In this document: piece after piece, positions 10,883 to 23,999 of the stretch
How the letters are laid out: every line of letters begins with the position of its first letter
Position numbering within the stretch: the stretch's first letter is position 1
DNA from: Castor canadensis
Taxonomy: Eukaryota > Chordata > Mammalia > Rodentia > Castoridae
DNA length: 64,000 nucleotides
Assembly: GCF_047511655.1 (NCBI RefSeq)
Contig: NC_133400.1
Coordinates: forward strand, 3,633,001 to 3,697,000
Direction of reading: 5' to 3'
Program-made: the position numbers and the translations under genes
Notes under the pieces: generated by a model
What the model saw: the letters and a program-made list of their open reading frames with translations, nothing else
What the model was told of the DNA's origin: nothing
The model's database searches: none

Positions 10883-11504
10883 CCTTGGGCAGATTCTCTG
10901 CTCAGCAGCAGGTCTGGTCACTCTGTCTCCTTCCTCTGTCCCTCCAACCCACGCAACAGCAGCTTCTGCCATCCCTTATCTTCCCCCTCTGCCTTTTAGC
11001 TGCATCATCACCTTTCTGGCAAGTTCTCCTATTAAATCCTTCTCTTGCCCCACCTGACTGAGGAGCTCTTTCCTGGCTAGCATTTGTCCCATCTCTTGTC
11101 CCTGCCTGAGCATCCACACCTCACAGGAGCCTCCCAGCCCAAGGCCTGGTTCGGGACACTCCAACAGGCTGGTGATTTCTTTTCCCTGTGTAGTAATGCT
11201 GTTGTAATGATTTCCTGAGTGTGGCTACTTAACATCTGCCTCTCCATAAACTTGCAAATTCCGTTAGGGTGAGCACCCAACACTGTTTTTACTCAACACT
11301 TGAACTTGACCTACCACATAGGGCACAGGTAAACACTGGCTCATAATAGCAAGTGCACACACTGGGAGAGCTTAAGTGGTTTGTTCAGCTGGGACTGCTT
11401 GCTCTAGGTGAGTTGCTCTTCCCTTTTCCATAGGGTGCTAAATGGATTGCTTGGATAAAGTCATTCGTTTGCTCCAGTAAGATTTCTTGAGCACCTATAA
11501 CCAC

Positions 11505-12085
11505 CAGGATGGATGGATGGATGGATGGATGGGCAGATGGATGGATGGATGAATGGATATATAAGTGAATGGGTGGATGGATGAGTAATGGATGGATAGA
11601 CGGGTGGGTGAATACATGGGTGGATGAGTGGATGTGAGGGTGGATAGGTAGGTTGATGGATGGATGGATGGATAAGTGAATGGGTGGATGGATGAGTAAT
11701 GGATGGATAGATGGGTAGATGAGTGGATGCATGGGTCCATAAGTGGGTTGACGGATGCATGGGTGGATAAGTGGATGGGTGGTTAGATGGGTGAATGAGT
11801 GGATAGGTGAATGGATGGATGGATGGATGGATGGATGGATAGATGGGTGAATGGATGAGTAATGGATGGGTGAATAGATGGGTGGATGAGTGGATGTGTG
11901 GGTAGATAGGTGGGTTGATGGATGGATGGATGGATGGATGGATGGATGGATGGATAGATGGGTGAATGGATGGATAGATGGGTGAATGGATGAGTAATGG
12001 ATGGGTGAATAGATGGGTGGATGAGTGGATGTGTGGGTAGATAGGTGGGTTGATGGATGGATGGATGGATGGGTAGATGATGGGT
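11505..12085. repeat. GATG/GGAT minisatellite with higher-order duplication
   Basis: About 580 bases built from GGAT-type tetranucleotides with GGGT, GAAT and AGAT variants. A variant string starting at 11841 recurs essentially unchanged at 11976 (offset 135). A different variant string at about 11563 recurs at about 11674 (offset 111). This points to unequal exchange on top of slippage. Confidence 0.95.
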
Positions 12086-14947
12086 GTTGGATGAATAGGT
12101 GAGTGGATGGATGTGAGGGAAGAAGGATTTACTCCTGGCAAAAAAAAAGTAAAGCCAGGGGAGAAGGCAGGCAGGTCAGGTTAAAATAAAAGGCATGACT
12201 GTTCTTTCAAGGAGAAGCAGAGGATGGGAGATGCCAGTGCTTACTTGGGAACGTTGTGCTGTGTTCTGTGAAATACACAGGAAGGTCTGGTTCTGAGAAG
12301 GGTGTGGGCAAGAACGGCAGCTTCAGAACTGAGTTGTGCTCCCTGTATTAACCAAGATTAATGACTTGGTTGGAGTGCCCATTCCCAGCCTGGCTCTGAG
12401 GCCACCAAGACATACCCACCCAACAGCCCTGTGGCTGCTGAGAGGCACAGGCTCCCCAGGTGGCAGTTAGGGTTGATATGCAGTGGGGGTCATAGGCAAA
12501 AAACAAGGCCCTGGAGCCCAGTACAACCCAGCAGGAGCTGGGGCAGCCCTTCACCCGGGGCTGGGGCAGAATGTCTCAAACTTCACAGGCCCCAGAATGG
12601 CTCCGAGCCAATGCCTGATTCCCGGCCCAGAGATCCGTGTCAGGAAGCCAGAGCAGGGCCTGGAAGTCCACGTGGTTTTAACAAGAGGCAGGTGAGCCGT
12701 GGGCCACAGTACCTGTCACTCATCAGCAGAGCCTCCCTGAGCCCTGGCACCTGCATCTGCCCCCTCTCAGTGGTGACATGAGTATTAAATAGCAAACACC
12801 GAGGAAGATAATCCAGCAGGCATCGGCTCCATCACACCAGAGTGCTGCAGAGTTCAGAATCCAGTGGACTTACCGCCATAAAACGCTGTGTGTGTGGAAC
12901 AGCACAAGACACCCGACGAGGCTGCAGGCGACCCTTCTTCACCAGACACATCGAGATTTCTACAGCAAAGAATGGTGGTGCCGAGTGGGAAACTCGGAGG
13001 CTATAAATAGCCTTGTGTCACTTCAGGGCACATTTTTGTGGCCAAACAAGTTACACAAAAACTTGGTTTTTTGGAGCTTTTGCAAGTTTGAAGTTACAGA
13101 TAAGAGACCAAGGTCTGGACAAAGATGTTGTCATCCCAGTGATGTCATAGTGGGAGAACATGGGCCCTCGCTATCCACCACTGACCCAGGAAGAGGACGA
13201 CCTTCTCGTGTTCAGCATTTGACAGCTAAAACCATGAGCTCTGTGTCCACAGAAAAGCCTGGAAGCTTGGCCAGGCTAGAAAAGCAGATGGGAATTCCTT
13301 TGCTTGTGAGTATCTTCGAAGGTTTCTTCTTGAACCATGAGTATACATTGCTCTTCTGAGGTTTTTTTGTTTTGTTTTGGTTTTTTAGGAGTTACAAATC
13401 TTTAGATGCATAAAGACTTTGTGAATGACCTCTTTGGTGGGACAGGGTTTTGGGCTCTCAGGGACTGCACCCACTCCATGGCCCCACTCGGGGCCTCCTC
13501 AGACTCTGATCTGCTCGGGGTCTCTGCCCCCCCCACCCCCATCCTGGCCTTAGAGAACCAGGCTTGAGACGACACCTTTAGCTGCTCTGGGCTTGTCTCC
13601 TATCCCTCTGCCTGGTCTTGGCTGGTCTGTCTGTGAGAGCCTCCAGGAGCAGCCCGCACCCCTGACCTCAGGGGGCCTGGGGCAGAGGCAGTGGGCGCCA
13701 GGCGGACAGAGCAGAGAGGGCGGTAGTGTGAGTTGCTGATTCCCACCCATCCCTTCAACAGGTGGCCTGCCATCTGCTCAGCTCCCCACCCAAGCCACAA
13801 GTCTAGTCCTCTTGAGTTTAGCTTTGGCTGTGCATGCGGCCTGACTTCATACAGCCAGAAAAAGAACTTGGTGAAAGCTGCAGAGCTGAGGACAGAGTGC
13901 AGGTCACTTGTCCCCAGGGAGGGAAGCTAAAAATGACTGGGGACCTTGGAAATTCCCTCTGGTTGGCACTGACCTACCTCTTTCTTCACTGCATTCCTGG
14001 AGTTGGTTTGAAAGGCTTTTCTAGGGCTAGACGCACACACCCTTTACCACACAGATACGGAAATGTAGCCCAGAGAGGTGAAGGGACCTGCCTGGGGTCA
14101 CACAGCATAACCACTTATTGATTACTTTTTCAATGTTTATTGAGGCGGATTCATGCCAGCCATAGAAATGAGGCCTCCAGAGCCTCTATACCAGAGAGGG
14201 GGGACAAGCCACACCGATGCCAACACAGAACGATGACCAAGCTTCCCAGCCCTGAGCCAGGCAGGGAGGAGGTCTGAGGCTCTCAGCCTCCATTTCGTCT
14301 TCTGTGAAGTGGAGAGGAGAACAGGCCAACCCTTAGAGCTGATATGAGAAAGGAGGTCATTTCACAGATGAACGCTTCCATTCAACCTCAGGAGCACACG
14401 CTTTTATTTTATTGTCTGTGGGACAACCCCACATGGTCAATGTCACCAGCCTTTTGTGTGAGGGACTGGATGACCAAGTCACTTGCCAGCAGTCCTAGCT
14501 TAGGCCTGAGTCCGTCTGATCCTCAACTGGCCTCCCCCTCCCCGAATCTGCCTCACCCTGGAAGGGACATGTTGGAGCCTGTCCCCTGGGGCGGGGCCCA
14601 GCTGTCACCCTTGCCAGCTGCTAGGCCCCTGGTGTGTCACTCCTGGTGCCAGGCAGAGGCCAAGGCCAGGGACACACGGTGACTGACCATCCCAGGCAGG
14701 CAGGGTCCAGGGTGCCTGGCAGAGTCACAGTGATAGCCTGTGCATCCAGCTAGCCCCATGGAAAGCTCGTGCCCCCAGGCCCCTCCTCCAGGCAGCCAGC
14801 CCTGCCTGAGGCCCTGGGAACTGGCCTGTGCCTCCTGCACCCATGCACCAACCCCACCACTGCCAATGGGACTCTGGACAGCTTATCAGGACATGATCAT
14901 TTCTATGAAAATCACTTGCAAGAACATTCTCTTTTGGGTTTTTGTGA
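12086..14947. other. Intergenic; no gene seen
   Basis: Mostly unique DNA. A 12,880-13,360 segment keeps one frame open for 155 codons, but from a GTG and with no recognisable domain (see rejected). A MIR-like tail occurs at about 14050-14110. Confidence 0.55.
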
Positions 14948-15162
14948 TTTTTTTTTTCTTTTTGCCATACTGGGAATTGAACCTGTGGCCTTGTGCCTAC
15001 TAGGCAAGCACCTCTATCACTTGAGCTACACCCTCAGTCCCCATCTTTTTTTTTCTTGGGACAGGATCTCGATAACTTTGCCCAGGTTGGCTTCAAACTC
15101 ATGATTCTCCTTTCTCAGCCTCCTGAGTAGCTGGGATTACAGGCATGTACCACCACACTCAG
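14948..15162 (-). repeat. Composite ID-like + B1-like SINE
   Basis: Reversed ID unit ('tactgggaattgaacctgtg', 'cttgagctacaccctcag'), T-rich spacer, then reversed B1 unit ('cctgagtagctgggattaca'). Confidence 0.85.
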
Positions 15163-15436
15163 ATGTAAGAATGTTTTCGTGAAGAGCAACTGCAAACCTC
15201 AAGCTCTCTTACGCGTTGAGGAGCAAGTGCTCCTGGCAGACCTCTGCCTTCACGTGGCAATGATGCACGGGCATCGGAACAATCAAACGTGCCACACTGT
15301 GCACTCTGCATCTCAGCCTCCCTCCACCTAGAGGTGATGACCTTTACTTAGAGCCATGGGAGAGCTGGGTTGTGATCCCAGGTTGACTGAATCCCAAGCC
15401 ACGTTTGACTCGCTGGACCGTTGTCTCTTCTAAGAA

Positions 15437-15517
15437 ATTTTTTGGCAGTACTGGAGATTGAACTCAGGGCCTTGCTCTTGCTGGGTAGGCACTCTACCAC
15501 TTGAGACAGATGCCCCC
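15437..15517 (-). repeat. ID-like SINE
   Basis: 'cagtactggagattgaactc' and 'ggcactctaccacttgagac' mark a solitary reversed ID-type unit. Confidence 0.8.
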
Positions 15518-17231
15518 ATTAGTCCTTTTGACAAACACAGAGATGGCTGTTTTGGGCAGGTGGTGACTACAGAGGCCAGCACAGGCCAGTGCTATCCTGG
15601 GGATTTGACTTCTCAGGTCTTGCTAGTCACCCCAACCCTCAAAGCTGCTAGGATCCAAACTCATCCAAACTGAGGCCAAGAAATGCAACTGGGAAGGAGA
15701 GGGAGGAGTTGTGGCCAGGAGGACACCAGGGAGGGACATGGCAGGCCAAGGGCCCCCGGGGGCCCTGAGGGAAATGGGGACCCATCCTCCCCCCACCCTG
15801 TCCTGGCATTCTTCTTTTGGCTCCCTAAGAACCCAGAGAATGTGTTACTGGGAGTGTGTGGATGGGGACAGGGAACTTTGGGACCCAAGAAGTAGGAGTC
15901 ATCCTAGAGGTCTAAATGTGTAGAGCCAGCGAGGCCACCTGGGGGCTGGATGGGCCAGGTGGTCCCATCCTGGAACAGCCTGCCCCACCCAGGCCTCAGA
16001 GTTGAGCTGAATGCCAGAGCAGCCTGAGGAAGAGCTGCAGAGGCAGGGCAGCTCTTCCTGTCCCACCTCATTCGGTGGGGCCCCAAGAGGGGCCTGCTTT
16101 CCACCCAGATGCTTAGGATCCCAGAGACAGGAAGGGCCACTGTGCACAGACAGACAGACAGACACACACACACACACACACACACAGCCACAGAGAAGGG
16201 CACACAGGGCACCCCAACAGCTCATTCAGAGACAGAGTTACTCAGCTAGAACTCCCATATGCAGAGATACAAAACAGACACAGAGACATGCAAAATGAGA
16301 TACCCAGAGACAGATGGGTACCACATAGATCTGTGCAGACACAATGGCCCCAGTGTCCCCACAGGGGCCTGGCTATTACATGTCCAGCCTGCTGCCTCAT
16401 CACCCCACCTGGGCCCCCTTCGTAAGGCATGGTAGAAGCAGACTCTGGCCTGTCCTGCAAGCAGCCCAGAGTCTCTGGCCTGCCCAGTTCCCTGTTGTAT
16501 GGGAAAAGCTACCCGGCTACTGACAGGCCCAGTATGAGTGACTCACATCTTGACCCAAAGTCTCTTTGGGAGGCTCTGCAGCAAGATAGCCTGAGCCAGG
16601 ACTCCTGGTATCAGGCAGGAAGCTCCCGAGGGTGGAGGCCCAGGCCCACTGCCTTTGCCGAGACAGCTCTACCTACAGAACCTGTCTGCCACCAGGGGCC
16701 TGTGCTTGAGTCCTGGATCCACCAGGGTGAGGAATATCACCTCTTGGAGCCTCAGTTTCCCTCATCTGTAAGACACTCAAAGGGTGTCTGTAGACCTGCA
16801 GGAGACAAGTGGGGAGGAGGACATGGCCTGGTCTGTCCTTGGAAAGTCTCACCATGCTGACTGCCCAGCTGCCTGGACACTGGGAGTGGTGGTGTCTACA
16901 CCACCAGGGAGAAGGGAGCCAGTGGTCAGACCACAGGGTCCAGCAGAGACCTGGCTTCTTCCCCAGTGTGAGGGTAGCCAGCTGCGTGGCCTTGGCTCAG
17001 GTTCTCAATGGAGTTCTTTCCAGACCCCAGCTCTGCCTGCTCCGTGGAGCCCACAGAACCAGGTGGCAGCCAGGCTCCCCATGAGCCTACTGCATACAGA
17101 ACCCTGGCAGCACTACTACAAGATGCAAGCAGAATAAAGTGAGCCCAGAGAGCAGGGGCCGGGTGACAGGGCTGAGCACAGCTGGTGTGTGAGGCTGTGA
17201 CACTGCCCTGCTTTTTAAACCTTGACTTTAT
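15518..17231. other. Intergenic; microsatellite only
   Basis: A compound (CAGA)n(CA)n microsatellite lies at 16146-16186. The rest is unique DNA with a MIR-like patch near 16735-16775. No gene seen. Confidence 0.6.
16146..16186. repeat. (CAGA)n(CA)n compound microsatellite
   Basis: CAGA units pass directly into an uninterrupted CA run. Confidence 0.95.
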
Positions 17232-17309
17232 AGGCTAGCGCTGTGGCTTAGTGATGGAGTGCTTGCCTAGCGTGTACAAGGCCCTGGGTTCCATCCTCAG
17301 CACTGTGAG
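17232..17309 (+). repeat. ID-like SINE
   Basis: 'ggcttagtgatggagtgctt', 'gcctagcgtgtacaaggccc' and 'ggttccatcctcagcac' form one forward ID unit with recognisable A- and B-box-like positions. Confidence 0.85.
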
Positions 17310-18240
17310 ACATCATGTTTTCCTTTATTGAGGCATAAATTATACACTAAAATGCATCCATTCTAAGTGACTTTGACACATGGATACCATCCTCAGAGTC
17401 CCCGTCCCAATCAGAATCATCAGCACCCCTCACCTCCACACCCTGCCCGAGTCCCTCAGCTCCACTCTGCCCTGGCCTTGCAGCTCCTTGAGCTTCACAG
17501 CCATATACACACCACCCACAGCATGGACCTGGCTCTTGTCCCTCAGCATATTTTTTTGAGAGTCGCTGAGTTGCTGTGTACTGTCACCCCTCCCTATTTC
17601 TATCTATCTGTTTGTTGGTTGTGGTACTGGGATTTGAACTCAGGGCCTTGTGCTTGCAAGGCAAGCGCTCTACCACTTGAGCCACACCTTCAGCCCATTT
17701 CCTTTTCATGAATGAGTGGTATTTTATTACATGGTGACACCGGTCTGCTGACCCATGCTCTGGGGGTGGACTCTTGGGTGTCCCCACTGTGAGGCTGATG
17801 TGAACACAGCTGTCGTGCGGGGCTTTCTCGGTTCTCTGGGTAAGTATTAAGAGCAGAGCTGCTGGGTTGTGAGGCAGCAGTTGGCCACGGGCAAGTAACT
17901 GTGTTTGCCTGTTTCCTTCAGAACGAAGATCTAAAACTGGAACCAATCCCAGTGTCCCTCTGCAGGTGAATGGGTTAATAAAACATGGTACCACACACAC
18001 ACAGCATTATTTAGCCATGAACAAGAACAATGGCCCTTGAAACGTGATGACAGGGAGAGGAGCCAGACAGGAAAGGCCACATAGCTTCTGCTTCTGTTTA
18101 TGTGACATTCTGTACAGGTGGAAGGAAGTAGACGTGGTGGTTGTATGCTCTCTTGCGTGTACCAAAAGCCACTGGATCCCACCTTGTACAATGGTTGACG
18201 TGATGAGGTTTATGTTATATGAATTTTGCCTCAATTCTAA
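17310..18240. repeat. Ancient L1 fragments, split by an ID SINE
   Basis: 'cctttattgaggcataaatt' with 'ctaaaatgcatccattct' begins the same old L1M-type region seen at 7.15 kb. It continues after the SINE ('gagtggtattttattacatgg'). From about 17,940 related sequence runs in the opposite sense ('ccagtgtccctctgcaggtg'). Confidence 0.55.
17611..17697 (-). repeat. ID-like SINE
   Basis: 'ggtactgggatttgaactca ... gctctaccacttgagccaca' is a well-preserved reversed ID-type unit. Confidence 0.85.
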
Positions 18241-18247
18241 AAATGGG

Positions 18248-18376
18248 GAGCTGGGCATGACGGTGTACACATGTAATCCCAGCTGTTTGGGAGGCCAGTG
18301 AAGGAAGATCGGTTAAACCCAAAGTTCCAGGCTAACTTGGGTGACAGAGCAAGACCCTGTCTCAATTTTTTTTTTT
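18248..18376 (+). repeat. B1-like SINE
   Basis: 'gtaatcccagctgtttggga', a '...gagcaagaccctgtctcaa' end and an oligo-T/A tail identify a 7SL-derived monomer. Confidence 0.85.
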
Positions 18377-20735
18377 AAATACACAAAATGAACAAATAAA
18401 AAATGTAAAAGGTGGCGAGGGGTTGAGAGGGATAAACCAGAAAGAACAGCGCCTTCTTGGTAGGACACCTTGCTGGTCAATCGGGACGACACAGGTGAGC
18501 AGTTAGCAGGGCGCCAGACACTGTCTCCGGAGGGAAAGCGTCAGGGTTGGGGGTTCATTTGCACAGTCACTGCTTCTGTGAAGCCCAGAACTCTGGCTGG
18601 CAGTGTAGACATTTAGTCAGTATGGGTTAATCACCAATGACCAGCTTTATGGCTATGTTTTCCTCAGGCCCCCAGGCAAAACCCTGCCAGGAAAAGTAGT
18701 AACGAGCGTGTGCGCAGAGCTGCTCTGACCTTCTCTGTCATTATCTTCGAGAAATCTTCAAAACAATCCCATCAGATGGGAATTTTTAAAAATGTATTAC
18801 TCTTCACCTCCGCATGTTTACAGAGAAGGAAGCCAGCAGAGGTTAACGGCCATCCAAGGTCAGCCGGCCAGTCTGGAGCTCACAGCCAGGTAGGTGAGCA
18901 GGCTGGCGCCATCAGTGGGCCAGGCCCTGGGTGCAGGGGCCCCGCCCTGGGCCATCCATAAAGCCAGGGCCTCTGTCCCCCTCTCAGGCTGGATTTTAAT
19001 AAGTCTGAGGCCAGGGGAAGGAGGTGTCCCTGTGGGCTTGCCCTGACTCCAAAGTGGGGCAGGATGTGGCCTGATGGGGTCCAGGGAGGAGGAAGGAGAT
19101 CCATGTGGGGGCCAGGCCACAAGGATCTCCCCCAGGGAAAGAAGAGGGCAAGGAAAACCAGGCCTGGGAAGCCTGCCTACAGCTGCCTGGGCCAGCCTCT
19201 GTCCCCCCTGTGGCCACAGTGCCTCTCCCGAGGCCTCAGTCATTGGCCTCTTGCCTTTGGCCCTCAGTGGCCGTGGGAATTCCTGAAATTCTCCTGTAGC
19301 CTCCCTCCTGGCTGCCTCTCAGCCGTTCAACCCCTTCCCTAGGCCACCATGCTACTTCCTGCCCGGGTTGGGGAGCATGTCTCTAGAGGCCTCCCCCTTC
19401 CCCTCCCAGCAGCACTCCAAGGCCTCATCCAGCTTTTTGGAACCCATTCACTCATGCTGCTCTCAAACCATCTGTGGCTCCCTGGACCCTCAGAGGGGCA
19501 TTTTGAAGGCTGGCTACAGGCAAGGATTCCAGAGCTGGGATGCTGGGTTCAAATCCTGCCTCAACCACTCACAGATCACATGATTATACCATGTCATTCT
19601 CCTCACTGTGCCTCACTTGTCCACTGTAGAGTGGAGTACTGACCAAGTTATTGTGCAGTAATGAGTGGAGCCACCCCGTGACTGGCAGCATTGTGGATGC
19701 TAAGGAGGTCAGTTCAAGTCCGGGTCCAGCCCAATGTGCATTGTCCAGGATCTACCACAGCAGGGGTGTGACTGTCACCACAGTGTCACAACTCTGGCCT
19801 TCTGCTCCTCCAACATCAAACCATTTTACAAGCTCAGCTCCTCAGACACCCCTGTGACTGGCTCCCACAACCGAGCCCCTTTTCTGGGTGTCCACCAGAG
19901 CCTTTAAGACAGGAAAGTGCACACAGAACTCTGCAGTGACTTCTGTCCCCGGGATGCCTCTGGACAAGCCACCTCTGGGCAGGAGGGCTGTGTAGGTGCC
20001 CCTCCCTGAGCAGTACCCGGGCTGGTGCGCAGCCAGCCTGAGGCCACTCAGAAGAACAGAAGGACACTACAGTGAGGACTGGCACCTCAGGAGCTCCAGC
20101 CCTGGCCAGTGGCTCTGTCTCTGGGCAGAGCTCGGCTGCCCCACAGCTTCCCCCAGAGGCCCGTCCCCTGCATGGGAGCCAGGCCTCCAGAGGGCTCCCT
20201 CCACTCTGTCCCTTGCTGCTTCAGTGGTTCATTCATTCATTCACAGGTTTGTTGCCACCTCCCATCTCTGCTCTTCTACCTGTCACCCTGGTGTCTTCTT
20301 GACACGTTTTACTTTCTTGCCTTGGAAGGGAGTCCTGGGATAGTTCATTTCACCTGTGTCCCTTGGGACCTCCTGTGTGCTAGGCACTGAACCATGTCAT
20401 GCCACTAAACCCTCCATCTTCATAGGTCAGAGCTGCTCATGCCCCCCCTGCCCTTTATCTGCAGTAAGTGAAGTTCAGACAGACAGACAGACAGACTGGC
20501 CCAGGCACACAGCTGGCAAAAAGCCAAACTGGGGCTTCTACACCCAAAATCCAGGGTTTTTGTGGCTCTACAATGCCCCATCTGTCTTTATTGGCTTTGG
20601 GAAATAGCCACATCCCATGGTACAGTTTCCTGTGGCTCCTCGGCCCTCTATAGCCCCCCCCACCGTGGGCAGCAGCTCAGATCTGTCCCACTGTGACCTT
20701 GAGGCCTTGTCCTATAGCCTAGAAGAGCTGAACTT
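18377..20735. other. Intergenic; no gene seen
   Basis: A MIR-like relic lies at about 18730-18890 and another at about 19500-19650 ('tgggttcaaatcctgcctca'). A short CATT run occurs near 20225-20245 and GACA units at about 20477-20496. No supportable coding region. Confidence 0.55.
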
Positions 20736-21190
20736 GACATCAGTGCTGTGTCTGGCTGAATAAGGACCCCAAAGGTGCTCACGTCCTGAATCCTGCGGCT
20801 CTGTGACCTTAGATGGTGAAGGGACTCTCCAAGATGACTGACATCTCAGGATCTCAAAGCTCCTGAGACAGAAAGGGTCCTGGATTATCTGGGCAGGCCC
20901 AATGTCCTGACAGGGGTTCTTGAGAGAGGGAGACAGAAGGATCTAAAGGTGCTCCATGACAGATTCAAGGAGAAGAAAGGGGACATGAGCCAAGGAACCC
21001 AAGCAGCCTCAACCAGGAAATGGGGTTACAAGTTCTCCCCTAGAGCCCAGGAAGGATCCGGCCTTGCTGACACCCCAGCTGCAGCCCAGTGACACCAGGC
21101 TGAACTTCGGACCTCCCGACTGTGGTGGACTCAGTCTGTGGTGTGTAAGCATCTGAGTTAGTGTCCCTTTGTCACTGCAACCACAGGACA
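20736..21190 (-). repeat. Ancient interspersed repeat, family not assigned
   Basis: The order 'ctgtgacctta', 'cctggattatctgggcaggc', 'ctcccctagagcccaggaag', 'ttgctgacaccc', 'ctgaacttcggacctcc' follows a widespread old mammalian repeat that I recognise but cannot name securely. Forward fragments of the same repeat occur at 41.85, 48.04 and 55.46 kb. Confidence 0.5.
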
Positions 21191-23999
21191 TGCTTACACC
21201 CCCCTCACTGCACAGGGTTGGTTCTGTGCCCCCTGCCCCAGACTGGCTCAGGATGACCCCACCCAGCCCTGGCCTGAGGCCTGAAGGAAGTCTTGGCTGT
21301 CACCCTCCCACCAGGGTCTGGCCTGCCTCTGGCTCCTGGGCCATCTCACCGTCACCAGCTGGTCCTGCTTGTCCTCTTTGTCAGTACCACTGTTAACGCG
21401 TTCATCACGCCTCCACAGCACATCGGAATTTCCTCAGAGGCAGGAAGCCTGATTCAGGCGTCTTTGTCTGGACCTCAGCACCCAGCACAGCGTGGTGCTC
21501 AGACACACACAGCTGCACAGTGGCCTGCTCTCCAGTAAGCTCTTTCCCTTGGCCCTGTGGCCCCCTTGCCCCTCCCTGCCTGCAGGGGGAGGGGTGGGCC
21601 ACTTCTGAACCTTGGGCCCAGCAGCCCCCTCAGCTCATCCCCACAAGGCAGAGCTGCCTCCAGCTTGTTCTCAGCTCTCACCTGGCATCAGTGAGGGGAG
21701 CACCCCTTCCGAGGGGCGCTCCTGACTTGCCCTTCGCAGGCCCCCTGCATCTCACACCTGGAAATCATTTCGTTTATTGCTCAGGGTTTTGTTTTTTTTC
21801 TAGAATCCTCGTGGGAGCAGTGTGGTGCCTACACCATTCTCAGGGCCTGTTCATAGACAGCCAAAGGCAGCTGCTTTGTGAAGGTGCTGTGGCTTCCAGC
21901 CCAGTCCCTCCAGCCAGCTGAGTGACCTCAGCAAGCTACATCTCTTCTGTGTCCTGGCTGTTTCATCTGTGATGTCTGCCTGGCAGGACAGTGAGACCAA
22001 ATAGGAGCAGGTATCACAGCCTCCACCAGTGGGACTCAGCCAACAGCAGCTCTGGTTTTCCTTGACATTCAGCAGCCCCCAAGGTGCCCCCCCCCCCGAC
22101 CCTCGGGCCCAAAGATGGTTGATGTTTGATGCTTTTACAGTGGTAATAGAAGGCTCAGTCCTTGACACTCTGCCTTTCTTCAGCAGAGTGAGGACCCAGC
22201 TGTGTGCCGCCAGCCTGGAGTGGGGAGGGTCTTTTAGCAGGTGAGGTAGCAGAGTTGGGGGGCCCTTGATTTGGGTCACATAGTGACACGTCACAGCTTG
22301 ACTTCCAACCTGCTCCATCTGATTCCACCATGGTCCCCAGGAGGAGAGCAGGACTCAGGTATCTCGCAGGTGACATCCATAGGGGATCTGACCTAGAGCT
22401 GGTGTTGAGGGTTCTGAACTAGCCCAACTGGATGGACAAAACAACAAGGTGTCCTGAAAATGTGTTCAACCGTCCTCCAGGGCAGAACTCAGGTCCCACC
22501 CCACCCCCCGCCCCCAGGGCGATGTTTTCTCATGGAACTATCAGCCCTGTTTGGATCCAGGCCACAGAGAACATGTATCGGCCTCGGAAGTTTGGTGACA
22601 GGAAATGCTAGTGACCTTGGCTGGTTTTCAAGGTCGCAGCTCTCAGCAGGCAGGCTGGGCCCTGTGGTACTGTGGCCCCAGAGCACTTTAGGCAGGTAAG
22701 AAGTGGTGGGTGTGGGACAGCGAGGCCCTTCATCCCCACGGGTGGAGCGGCAGCGACTTTCCATCCCTCCCTCCCTCCACCACCCTTTGCCGAGCCCCTC
22801 TGTCTACAGGCACTGGGTGGACACTGTTTGTGTAAATGAAATTCCGCTTTGGCCTGTGTGTGCCCCTGCCTTAGCCAAAAGGCTAGGAGTTACAAGATCT
22901 GATCGTCTTGGGAGAGGTGGAAACAGGGAGCGGAGGGTGACCTTTTGCAGCTCAACCCCTGTCATGTCCTCAGTACAAGGGCAGTGCCCCAGGACTGTGG
23001 GGAGGGGGCAAAGGGCCCTCCTGACCAGCAGTGGAGCACAGCCAGACAGAGGTCCTTTGTGACCCAGTTTTGCCCGAGGCTGCCTGGATATTGTCTCTGC
23101 TGACTGCAAACAGCCCAAAGAGCCAGTAGCTAGTTGAGGACAGGAGGTGGTGACCCACCTCTCGGAAAGAGCCCAGCTAGCATCTGTATGCAGAGGCTGC
23201 TGTGAGATACCTCGGCCAAAGATGAAGCTGGGGGAAACCAAGCCACAGAGGATGCTGGGAGGTGACTGAACCCAGAGCTGGGAGACCAGTGGAGGAGGCT
23301 CCAGGGGCCCCTGGCTCCACCAGAGAGCATCACGTGCTCAGGGCTCTTCTCTCCAAACCCTCACACTGAACCCTCACACTGTCTCATGGGCCTGACCCTG
23401 ACAGGCAGCATGGGGCTCTCTGGGGAGGGTTTTACAAAGACCTGTCTAGCTCACAGGCCACAGCAGGAAATCCTGAAGGCCAGCGTACAATGCATTGCTT
23501 CCGGCCACCGAGGGGTCCCAGGGCACAGGAAAGAGGTGCTGTGGCCCTGTGCTTTTCAGAGGGTCTGGGCTGGGGCACCCCCCGCCCAGGGCCATGGTTT
23601 TGAACAGTGATGGTGGGGGCAGGGGGAAAGAAAGGCTGCCCTGGGGAGTGTGATGGGCGTTTGAAGCCTGTAGGCGATGGTTTCCCCAACTCCACATTTT
23701 CATACTCTTCCTCTGCTATGTTCCATTGCTCACCACTGCCTAAGGGACCAAGTCTAGACACCAGAGCTGAGCATTCGAGGTTCTCCCCAGCCCAGCCCCT
23801 GTCTGACTCCAAACACACAGTCCTGGCAGAGGCCTCTGTCTCTGCCATCCACCTTCTTCCTCTCTCCATCACTGCTTCTGTGATCAGTCCAGGCCATTTG
23901 GTTCTGAGTCACCCAGGTCCCACTGCCCAGGTGCTCTCACAGGGAAGATGTGCACAGCATGGCCAACACAGACCTGCCTGTTGTGGTCTCACAGTCATC
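21191..23999. other. Intergenic; no gene seen
   Basis: Unique, GC-moderate DNA. A C8 homopolymer and C-rich patch occur near 22089 and 22500. An L2-like patch lies at about 23690-23900. Frames are short and unsupported. Confidence 0.5.

Noticed and set aside
10584-11061. Long Ser/Leu/Pro-rich frames across the CT-rich tract
   Set aside because: Low-complexity translation of a pyrimidine tract flanked by L2 remnants.
11505-12085. CRISPR-like regular repeats
   Set aside because: The array is a continuous tetranucleotide minisatellite without unique spacers, in a vertebrate genome.
11461-12141. 226-codon minus-strand frame rich in His-Pro-Ser-Ile
   Set aside because: It is produced by translating the GATG tandem array; there is no gene context and composition is purely repeat-driven.
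12892-13359. 155-codon plus-strand frame in non-repeat DNA
   Set aside because: It starts at GTG, has no recognisable domain, no splice or promoter context and ordinary non-coding composition; it is probably chance. Cross-species codon conservation would be needed to revive it.
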